Below, one piece after another: positions 8,610 through 15,429 of a DNA stretch of 64,000 nt. A program made the position numbers and the translations under genes. Under the pieces are notes generated by a model. It was not told where the DNA came from, did no database searches, and was given only the letters and a program-made list of their open reading frames with translations. Positions within the stretch are counted from its first letter, which is position 1; the number at the start of each line of letters is the position of its first letter. Source of the stretch: Yoonia sediminilitoris (lineage in GTDB: Bacteria > Pseudomonadota > Alphaproteobacteria > Rhodobacterales > Rhodobacteraceae); NCBI RefSeq assembly GCF_003058085.1, contig NZ_QBUD01000015.1, positions 1 through 64,000 of the forward strand, given 5' to 3'.

Positions 8610-9502
8610 CAGCCACGTCCTTTCAACATCTGAAATGCATCAGCAAAAGCATCCAGCGCGTTTGCGGGCAGAACAACAGTCTGGTTGCCCGCCCCTGCGC
8701 CAAGTTTTTGCAGTGCCTCAACCTGTTTCAATGCCACCTGATATTGCGCCGCCTCCAAACCGTTCTCTGCAATGGCGACGGCAACGACCTGCGTCGCGTA
8801 AGCCTCTGCATCGGCCAGCACGCGGCGCGCCTCTGCCTCTTGCTTGGCAGCATAAAGATCGGCGTCCGCCTGCAACTCCACCGCCCGCTTTGAACCTTCG
8901 GCTTCGGTCACTTGTGCCCGCCGCGCGCGCTCTGCATTCAACTGCTGCAACATCGCCGAACGGGTCGCCGCATCAAGGTTCACATCCAGAATTTCCGCAC
9001 GCGTCACCTCGATCCCCCAATCATCGACCTGCTGGGCGACCTGATTTCGCACCGCATCAATCAGGTTGGCACGGTTTGCCTGCACTTGATCCAGTTCCAT
9101 CCGCCCGATCTCTGACCGGACAATGCCCGCCACAGTGGTCGAGATCGCCGCATCCACGTCACGGATACGGTAGACTGTCTTTTCAGGTTCAATGATCCGG
9201 TAGAACACGGATGTTTCGACCTGCACCAGGACGTTATCCGACGTGATGGCATCCTGTGTCATGGCAGGCAATTGGCGTTCAAGCACGGACACCTTGTGCC
9301 GGACCCGATCCAGAAACGGGACGATGAAATTGATCCCCGGCCCCAACACGGACCGCAGCCGCCCCAGACGTTCGACAACGTATTTTTCAGACTGGGGCAC
9401 AATCCGGACGCCCGCCATGATGCAGACAATAATGAAAATGGCCAGAACGAGGTAAAACACATTCTGGCCTAAAAATTCAGAGAGCAATTCTTCAGCTGAC
9501 AT
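8609..9502 (-). CDS. SPFH/band-7 (stomatin-like) membrane protein
   Basis: 297 residues. A single N-terminal membrane segment (about 15-32, VFYLVLAIFIIVCIMAG) is followed by the SPFH domain (VPQSEKYVVERLGR, MTQDAITSDNVLVQVE, VRSEIGRMELDQV) and a coiled-coil region rich in Ala, Glu and Arg (about 190-255) ending in a short C-terminal tail. This matches the QmcA/paraslipin group. Family members form ring-like oligomers on the membrane and control proteases such as FtsH. Paired with the NfeD-like gene directly downstream. Confidence 0.92.
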   Translation of the reverse strand: MSAEELLSEFLGQNVFYLVLAIFIIVCIMAGVRIVPQSEKYVVERLGRLRSVLGPGINFIVPFLDRVRHKVSVLERQLPAMTQDAITSDNVLVQVETSVFYRIIEPEKTVYRIRDVDAAISTTVAGIVRSEIGRMELDQVQANRANLIDAVRNQVAQQVDDWGIEVTRAEILDVNLDAATRSAMLQQLNAERARRAQVTEAEGSKRAVELQADADLYAAKQEAEARRVLADAEAYATQVVAVAIAENGLEAAQYQVALKQVEALQKLGAGAGNQTVVLPANALDAFADAFQMLKGRG

Positions 9503-9543
9503 TTATCTGTCCCTCATATGATTGAGAAACAGATAGGGGCAAC

Positions 9544-10785
9544 TTACGCCTCTTGCAATCTATGCAAGGGGACGCTGTTACTCTTGAACCGCGCCGCTAT
9601 TGTTGCACCAATGGCGTCAGCAGTAGCCGGGCTGAGCGTCCAGCCAAGGTGTCCATGGCCTGTGTTGTAAAACACACGCGCGTTCCTGCCCGGTCCGACC
9701 CGTGGCATCATGTTGGGCATCATCGGGCGCAAACCCGCCCATGGCACACAGTTTTCCGTGGATACATCGGGAAAATGCTCTTCACACCAGCGGACAAGCG
9801 GGCGGACGCGGCGTTCCAGAATGTCGCGATTTTCACCGTTGAATTCAGCAGTGCCCGCAATCCGCAGCCGGTTTTTGCCCAACCGGGAGGACACGATCTT
9901 GGCCTTGTCATCCAGCAATGACGTTGTGGGTGCTGCGGCCTGACTGGCCGCGTCATCAAGGTTGACGGTGATCGAATAGCCTTTGACCGGATAGATATTG
10001 ACCCGGTCACCCAGCATATGCGCAAATTTGCGGCTGGCGACACCCGCCGACACGACAATCCCGTCGAACCGTTCTTCATGGCCGCATTCGACATAAACGC
10101 CATCCTCTTTGACGTGCAGATCGGTGACAGGCGCGCCAAGCTTGAACTGGACCCCCTGCTTTTTCAGCCAATCCGCCAAGCCCATGGTGAACTTGTGAAT
10201 ATCACCGGTACTGTCGCTTTCGGTCCAGAACCCGCCAATGATATCGCCGCGCAATGTGGGTTCACGGGCCAGCACCTCATCCACCGACAATTCGTGCCGC
10301 TCCAGCCCGCCCTCGGCCAACAGGCCGTTGACCATGCGCGCATGTTTCAGGTCTTTTTCCGTTTTGTAGAAATGCAGGATACCCGCCGGGCTGAAGTCGA
10401 AATCAACGCCTGATTTTTCGGCCATCTCGGCCAGACCGGCACGCGCGGCAACGGCCATGCCCGCAGTCTTGATCGTATTGGTCTTGTAGCGGGGAATATT
10501 GGCCAGAAACTCGGTCATCCAGCTGACCTTGTGCCAGCCGGGGCGCGGGTTCACAAACAAGGGGGCTTCACCCTCGAACATCCATTTGATGCCCTTCAGG
10601 ACAGTGGACCACTGATTCCAGACTTCCGCGTTGGACGCGCTGAGCTGGCCACCATTGGCAAAGCTGGTTTCCATCCCCGCATAGCGCTGGCGGTCATAGA
10701 CGGTCACGTCAAAACCGCGCACAAAAAGGGAATAAGCAGTGGTGACACCGGTGATACCGGCCCCAAGGACAGCAATAGAGGGCAT
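9544..10785 (-). CDS. DadA-type FAD-dependent D-amino-acid (or glycine) dehydrogenase
   Basis: 413 residues, DAO superfamily. The dinucleotide-binding motif GAGITG is at residues 8-13, followed by the FANGGQLSASNAEVW region typical of DadA and the C-terminal FAD segment FYNTGHGHLGWTLS. Such enzymes oxidatively deaminate D-amino acids, mainly D-alanine, and pass electrons to the quinone pool. A tandem glycine riboswitch lies immediately upstream, so the gene is likely switched by glycine; this suggests glycine, or a D-amino acid interconverted with it, is a physiological substrate (inference). Start ATG 10785 has TAGGAG upstream. Confidence 0.85.
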   Translation of the reverse strand: MPSIAVLGAGITGVTTAYSLFVRGFDVTVYDRQRYAGMETSFANGGQLSASNAEVWNQWSTVLKGIKWMFEGEAPLFVNPRPGWHKVSWMTEFLANIPRYKTNTIKTAGMAVAARAGLAEMAEKSGVDFDFSPAGILHFYKTEKDLKHARMVNGLLAEGGLERHELSVDEVLAREPTLRGDIIGGFWTESDSTGDIHKFTMGLADWLKKQGVQFKLGAPVTDLHVKEDGVYVECGHEERFDGIVVSAGVASRKFAHMLGDRVNIYPVKGYSITVNLDDAASQAAAPTTSLLDDKAKIVSSRLGKNRLRIAGTAEFNGENRDILERRVRPLVRWCEEHFPDVSTENCVPWAGLRPMMPNMMPRVGPGRNARVFYNTGHGHLGWTLSPATADAIGATIAARFKSNSVPLHRLQEA

Positions 10786-10832
10786 GGCATTTCTCCTACC
10801 ATTTGCGCTTGCGCGCTGCCCCCGCCGTCATT

Positions 10833-10986
10833 GGGCCTGAGAGATTCGCCGCATGTCTGCGGTTTGCTCCTTCGGCGGGCCATCGAAGGCCACTCTTCGG
10901 CGTGTTGCACCCCAACCGGTCCATTTGCCTGAGAGTGACCGGGGCGGTTGCTCCTTCGGCGACAGACCTAACCGTCTCTCCCGGCT
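10833..10986 (-). ncRNA. tandem glycine riboswitch upstream of the dadA-like gene
   Basis: Two consecutive glycine aptamers on the minus strand. Each contains the core GCCGAAGGAGCAA (complement at 10948-10960 for aptamer 1 and 10864-10876 for aptamer 2) and the closing CTCTCAGGC (complement at 10926-10935 and 10835-10843). Aptamer 1 opens with GGGAGAG (complement 10976-10982). The linker and pseudo-palindromic helices are present. The expression platform before the ATG holds a GCGC-GCAA-GCGC hairpin and the ribosome-binding site TAGGAG. In most bacteria this class activates glycine-cleavage genes (gcvTHP); here it precedes an amino-acid oxidase. Confidence 0.9.
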
Positions 10987-11132
10987 GGTGTGTGTTCTAT
11001 GGCGCATCTACGCCACAGAAATTGTTCTGGCAAACGAAATTTTGGGGTGAAGCGCATATTGTTTTCGGCCCCCGCAAATGCACCACACAAGGCCGTGTTG
11101 TTTCGCGCATACGCAAGGCTTATCATAAGACA

Positions 11133-12386
11133 ATGCAAGCCCTGTGCCGCGATTGCCTGACCACATTTGACAGCGAAACTCGTTGTCCAAACTGCCGCAG
11201 TCCACGGGTGACGCGGCACCCGGAACTGTTTGACCTGACCATCGCCCATATGGATTGTGATGCGTTCTATGCATCCGTCGAAAAGCGCGACAATCCCGCA
11301 CTTTCCGACAAGCCCGTCATCATCGGGGGCGGGCGGCGCGGGGTGGTATCCACCGCCTGTTATGTGGCGCGGATCAAGGGCGTCAAATCCGCGATGCCGA
11401 TGTTCAAGGCGCTGAAACTTTGCCCCGAAGCGGTCGTGGTGCGGCCCCGGTTCGATGCCTACGTCGCAGCCTCCCGCGCGATCCGCGAAATGATGGACGA
11501 ACTGACCCCCATCGTCGAACCACTGTCACTGGACGAGGCATTCATGGACCTGACAGGCACCGCCCGTCTGCACGGGGCACCCCCGGCCGTGATGCTGGCC
11601 CGGTTGATCAAGCGGATGAAATCCGAAGTGGGTCTGACCGGCTCAATCGGGCTGTCACACAACAAATTTCTGGCCAAGGTGGCCTCTGACCTCGACAAGC
11701 CGCGCGGATTTTCGATTATCGGCAAGGCTGAAACGACCGCCTTTCTGCGACCCAAACCGGTGCGGCTGATCTGGGGGATCGGCCCGGCTGCACAGGCCAG
11801 CCTGAACGCCGCCGGCATCCGCACCTTTGATGATTTGCTGCGTTGGGACAGACGCGATTTGCATGATCGTTTCGGCGGCATGGGCGAGCGGCTCTATTCC
11901 CTGGCCCGGGGTGAGGACGGGCGGCGCATTTCGGCGCACAGTCCTGTCAAAACCCTGTCGAATGAAACGACATTCAACGAGGACACCAACGACCCTGATA
12001 TCCTTGACGGGCACATCTGGCGCATGGCGGAAAAAGTCAGCGCGCGGGCCAAGGCCAAAGACAAGGCAGGGCGCGTGGTGACGCTGAAACTCAAAACCTC
12101 CGATTTCAAGGGTATCACCAGACGGCAAAGCCTGCGGCACCCAACGCAAATTGCCGACACAATCTATCGCACGGCGCGCGCACTATTCGACCAGACAGGC
12201 GACAAAGGGCCCTACAGATTGCTGGGGGTCGGCCTGTCTGACATCACATCGGCCGACGGTGCCGACCGTGAAGGCGACCTGCTGGACCCCGACGCAGGCA
12301 AACGGGCCAAAGCGGAAAAAGCCGCCGACCTGATCCGCGCGAAATTCGGCGCTGACGCGATCATCAAAGGGCGGGCCTTGCGCTAG
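11133..12386 (+). CDS. dinB: DNA polymerase IV (DinB) with N-terminal zinc-ribbon
   Basis: 417 residues from the ATG at 11133. The frame is open much further upstream, but across the riboswitch region and without family similarity. The N-terminal 40 residues hold two CxxC pairs (CRDC, CPNC), a zinc-ribbon-like extension common in Rhodobacterales DinB. Then comes the Y-family catalytic core: MDCDAFYASVE with the first catalytic Asp, SLDEAFMDLTG with the catalytic Asp-Glu pair, helix-hairpin-helix residues about 215-260 and the little-finger domain. It performs error-prone translesion synthesis. No clear LexA box (GTTC-N7-GTTC) was seen upstream. It is divergent from the oxidase gene. Confidence 0.95.
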   Translation: MQALCRDCLTTFDSETRCPNCRSPRVTRHPELFDLTIAHMDCDAFYASVEKRDNPALSDKPVIIGGGRRGVVSTACYVARIKGVKSAMPMFKALKLCPEAVVVRPRFDAYVAASRAIREMMDELTPIVEPLSLDEAFMDLTGTARLHGAPPAVMLARLIKRMKSEVGLTGSIGLSHNKFLAKVASDLDKPRGFSIIGKAETTAFLRPKPVRLIWGIGPAAQASLNAAGIRTFDDLLRWDRRDLHDRFGGMGERLYSLARGEDGRRISAHSPVKTLSNETTFNEDTNDPDILDGHIWRMAEKVSARAKAKDKAGRVVTLKLKTSDFKGITRRQSLRHPTQIADTIYRTARALFDQTGDKGPYRLLGVGLSDITSADGADREGDLLDPDAGKRAKAEKAADLIRAKFGADAIIKGRALR

Positions 12387-12400
12387 CGTCAATCGCTGTC

Positions 12401-12414
12401 TTGATCAAAATCAA
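12401..12414 (+). promoter_or_regulatory. perfect FNR/FnrL box upstream of the cytochrome c gene
   Basis: TTGAT-CAAA-ATCAA, an exact match to the FNR consensus TTGAT-N4-ATCAA. Its centre lies 65 bases before the cytochrome start codon. A class II geometry (-41.5) would put the transcript start near 12449 and leave a 24-base leader. It implies oxygen-controlled expression of the following gene. Confidence 0.8.
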
Positions 12415-12472
12415 TCGCTCTTGCCGCTCCAACTGTAACCTCATCGGAGTTTCGTCAGAAAAGGAGCACCGG

Positions 12473-12874
12473 ATGAGAACCCCCAAATTATTGATTTACA
12501 CTGCTGCCTGCCTTGCTGCCCTGTCAGGGTCTGCCGGATACGCACAAGACGACCTGGGCGAAAACGTCTACAGTCAGTATTGCGCAACCTGTCATGGGGC
12601 CTCCGGCACAGGGGACGGCCCACTGACGGAACTGATGACGACAAAGGTGTCGGATTTGACAGTATTGAAAGAAAACAACGACGGCGTTTTCCCGATGCTC
12701 GAGGTGATCCACATCATCGACGGGCGCACAGGCTTGCGCGGACACGGCGGGCCAATGCCGGTCTATGGTGCGGTCTTCAATGCCGAAGCAGGCGATATCG
12801 AATACGGGTCGGTCGTCTATACCCGCGCCAAAATCCTGTCGCTGGCCTACTATCTTGAAAGCATCCAAAAATAG
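12473..12874 (+). CDS. periplasmic mono-heme c-type cytochrome
   Basis: 133 residues from the ATG at 12473, which has AAGGAG seven bases upstream; an earlier in-frame ATG overlaps the FNR box and is unlikely. Residues 1-24 are a Sec signal (cleavage after GYAQ or nearby). The heme-binding motif is CATCH in YSQYCATCHGASGTGDG, and a Met-containing stretch PMPVYGAVF downstream may supply the axial methionine. It looks like a small electron carrier of the cytochrome c class I type. A perfect FNR box upstream suggests induction at low oxygen, for microaerobic respiration or light-driven electron flow. Its partner is unknown. Confidence 0.88.
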   Translation: MRTPKLLIYTAACLAALSGSAGYAQDDLGENVYSQYCATCHGASGTGDGPLTELMTTKVSDLTVLKENNDGVFPMLEVIHIIDGRTGLRGHGGPMPVYGAVFNAEAGDIEYGSVVYTRAKILSLAYYLESIQK

Positions 12875-12960
12875 TATGCAGCGCGCTTGACCCAAAACCT
12901 GCGCGCCCCTACCGTTTGTGCATTGGTCACACATGAACAACAGGAGGGCACAAGCTGAAC

Positions 12961-13008
12961 ATGCGTATCATCCGCCGACTTCAGCATGGTCCCCGTTCCG
13001 CCCTGTAA
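12961..13008 (+). CDS. possible 15-residue leader peptide before the ABC-F gene
   Basis: A short frame MRIIRRLQHGPRSAL with an AGGAGG 13 bases upstream, which is slightly far. It is followed by a small hairpin TGCCGC-TT-GCGGCA about 40 bases later, upstream of the broken ABC-F gene. Leader peptides controlling ABC-F ribosome-protection genes by attenuation are known in other phyla. Here the evidence is only position and layout. Confidence 0.25.
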   Translation: MRIIRRLQHGPRSAL

Positions 13009-13086
13009 ATGCGTTTGCAGGGCTGACCCTCTTACGGTCTGCCCATCCTGCCGCTTGCGGCATAAGTTCTATGTGCAGAGACTTTC

Positions 13087-14168
13087 ATGACCATTCTCAA
13101 CATCCAGTCCCTTGGTGTCACCTTGGGCGACCCGCTTTTCACCGACCTCACATTCACTATTTCCAAAGGCTGTCGCATTGGGCTTGTCGCGGCGAACGGC
13201 CGGGGGAAATCAACGCTGATGGGCTGTCTTGCGGGAACGTTCGAACAGACCAGCGGCGACATAACCCGCGCCCGAGGTCTGCGCGTGGGCCATGTCACCC
13301 AGAATGTGCCGTCCGGTGATCTGGAAAAAACGATTTACCAGATGGTGCTGGATGCCCTGCCGCAAGAACAAGCAGACTATGAAAGCTGGCGCGTCGATGT
13401 GGTTCTGGACGACCTGAAAGTGCCCTATCCATTGCAGCAAAAGCCGCTGCAAGAACTCAGCGGGGGCTGGCAGCGCACAACGAACGCGGGGCCGGCGATA
13501 TCAAACTGACCAACAGCGGCACCCATGCAAAGGCGTTGATCACGCTGGACGATGCCACCGTCGCAACGCCGGACGGGCGCACGCTTTATCGCACCGACAA
13601 GAAATGGATTGCCCAAGGCGACAGGGTCGTCCTGTTGGGCACCAACGGCACCGGCAAAACGCAACTGGTCAAGATGATCCACCGCGCGCTGTCGGGCGAA
13701 GAGATGGCCGTCAAATGCGCGCCGACAATCGCCTGTGGATATTCCGACCAACAGTTGAGCCAGCTTGACGACACCGACACACCGATGACCGCTGTCGCAG
13801 GCACATTTGATGTGGGCGACCAACGGGCACGCGGACTATTGGCCGGGGCCGGGGTGAATATCCAGATGCAGGACACCAAAATCGGGGCCTTGTCCGGCGG
13901 CCAGAAAGCACGGCTGGCCATGCTGATCCTGCGGTTGCAACAGCCCAATTTCTATCTGCTGGACGAACCAACCAACCATCTGGACATCGCGGGACAAGAA
14001 GCGCTGGAAGAAGAGTTGATCCATCACGGGGCCTCTTGCCTGCTGGTCAGCCACGACCGCAGCTTTCTGCGCAACGTCGGGAACCGGTTCTGGCAGATCG
14101 ACCGCAAAAGGTTGGTTGAAGTCGATGATCCGGAAGCGTTTTTGCAAAGCGAAATGGTCCGGCACTAG
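13087..14168 (+). pseudogene. ABC-F ATPase gene broken by an internal deletion
   Basis: Two parts of one ABC-F protein in different frames. Part 1 (13087-13509) has Walker A AANGRGKST and the signature LSGGWQRT, then runs into unrelated residues and a stop. Part 2, readable from about 13482, starts in the inter-domain linker (ERGAGDIKLTNSG) and carries the second ATPase domain: Walker A GTNGTGKTQ, signature LSGGQKAR, Walker B FYLLDEPTNHLD, and LVSHDRSFL. The first domain's Walker B and H-loop and most of the linker are missing, so several hundred bases were lost at about 13478-13482 and the frame changed. Intact ABC-F proteins are about 500-650 residues and act on the ribosome. The product here is very probably not functional. 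Confidence 0.85.
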
Positions 14169-14291
14169 CGGTTCCTGTGAGAGGCGGCAGACTTGGCCTA
14201 CCCCCGACCTGCAATCATCTGCCTTCTTTTCGCCATATTCCTGTCATTTCCGCGATATTTGCCCTAAAAAAGCCCAATTTGGCGCCGGATA

Positions 14292-14307
14292 TAGGCAAAT
14301 CTACCTA
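14292..14307. promoter_or_regulatory. TAGG-N8-CCTA site, copy 1
   Basis: TAGGCAAATCTACCTA, an inverted repeat with 4-bp arms. It shares TAGGCAAA and ACCTA with the copy at 17873-17888. The two copies flank the response-regulator/kinase pair, so they may be binding sites of that regulator (inference). Confidence 0.45.
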
Positions 14308-14486
14308 GGCAATCACGACAATATCAAAGGCTGCGAATTTAGACGACATTAACTGCACTGTTGGGTGAGTGAGTGATTTGACCAGACAGTGATAGCGGTG
14401 GTTAAATAAAAGACAACCCGATTTGTTGATGATGATGCCATGACATTGATGTGGCAGGTAGTAAGTTTTTAAAAGTCCATTTTCAG

Positions 14487-14523
14487 CTGCTGGGGTGTTT
14501 TTTGAGTGGAAACATCCCGGCAG
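14487..14523. terminator. strong hairpin downstream of the response-regulator gene
   Basis: 14-bp stem CTGCTGGGGTGTTT / AAACATCCCGGCAG (two G-U pairs in the plus-strand RNA) with a 9-base loop, located 28 bases past the regulator's stop codon. There is no clear T-run on either side. It may end the regulator transcript or stabilise a 3' end. Confidence 0.45.
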
Positions 14524-14550
14524 TCCACCGCACGTGACAAATGCCGAATG

Positions 14551-15180
14551 CTAACGGGTAACCGAATTTGAAGAGATCGTCAGGTCAATCAGTTCAACAA
14601 TGGATTTGATCTGCAATTTTTCAAGGATACGTGCCCGATGGTGATCCACAGTCCGTGGGCTGATATCAAGGACCCGCGCAATTTCCTTGCTTGTCGTATT
14701 GGACGGGTCAGACACGATCAGCGCAACAATTTCCATTTCCCGCGATGTCAGCATGTCCAGCTTGGCCTTGGCTTCCAGCGCTTTTTCACGTTGCGCCGAT
14801 TTTGATGCGTTGGTCTTGATCGCCTCTTTGATGCGTTCCACCAGCGCTTCTGTCCGGAAAGGTTTTTCAAGAAAGTCGATGGCACCCGCTTTCATGGCCT
14901 GTACGGATTCAGGCACGCCGCCGTGCCCTGTGATAAAGATGATCGGCACCGTAAACCCGTCGGCCACCAGCTTGGCCTGCAATTCCAGCCCCGTCATGTC
15001 CGGCATACCGTGATCCAGCACAATGCATCCTGTCTGGCTGGCATCAAAGACTTCCAGAAATGCCGTAGCCGATGCAAATGTTTCGACGACAAACCCGCGC
15101 TTGCCCAGCGCCCGGGCGAGCGAAAACCTGATTCCTTCATCATCGTCGATCACAAAAACAGTCGAATCGCATTCGGCCAT
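14551..15180 (-). CDS. FixJ/NarL-type response regulator
   Basis: 209 residues. An N-terminal receiver domain has the acidic pair in VIDDDEG, the phospho-acceptor D56 in CIVLDHGMPDMTG, the conserved threonine (FITGHGG) and lysine (LEKPF). A linker of about 25 residues leads to a LuxR-type helix-turn-helix (about 143-205) with LTSREMEIVALI and SKEIARVLDISPRTVDHHRARI. The FixJ-like TVDHHRARI recognition region places it in the FixJ/DctR-like group. It lies 249 bases downstream of a dCache-PAS histidine kinase on the same strand, the likely cognate sensor. Confidence 0.9.
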   Translation of the reverse strand: MAECDSTVFVIDDDEGIRFSLARALGKRGFVVETFASATAFLEVFDASQTGCIVLDHGMPDMTGLELQAKLVADGFTVPIIFITGHGGVPESVQAMKAGAIDFLEKPFRTEALVERIKEAIKTNASKSAQREKALEAKAKLDMLTSREMEIVALIVSDPSNTTSKEIARVLDISPRTVDHHRARILEKLQIKSIVELIDLTISSNSVTR

Positions 15181-15429
15181 CAGAATATACCTTTACAAAT
15201 AGAGCCTTATGAATAGCGCAACCAGCCGCAGATAAGAACAGGTAAACTCTTGCTGCCGGCCGCAGTGAGCCCAAAATCGCTTGCATGGCACCGAATGACA
15301 GCCGTCAAATGCACAAAAAAGCGCCGGAACGGGCCATTGCAACGCTTCGGCCCTCACCCGAGGCATCAGCCAAAGGCGAAACGCCCATGACATAGGACCG
15401 GCGCACCGGGTTGCCCGAAACGCTGTGAC

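Larger units (their letters stand above)
14169..14550. other. intergenic stretch with two regulatory-looking elements
   Basis: No supported gene. It contains TAGG-CAAATCTA-CCTA at 14292-14307, repeated almost exactly upstream of the histidine kinase gene, and a strong 14-bp hairpin at 14487-14523. A small RNA starting near 14310 and ending at the hairpin is possible but unproven. Confidence 0.4.

Noticed and set aside
10803..11132. N-terminal extension of dinB by 110 codons
   Set aside because: The extension would cover the antisense of the glycine riboswitch and has no similarity; the family start is the ATG at 11133.
15193..15393. 66-codon minus-strand frame between the response regulator and histidine kinase
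   Set aside because: Cysteine/tryptophan-rich translation without a start site or similarity; looks like non-coding DNA.
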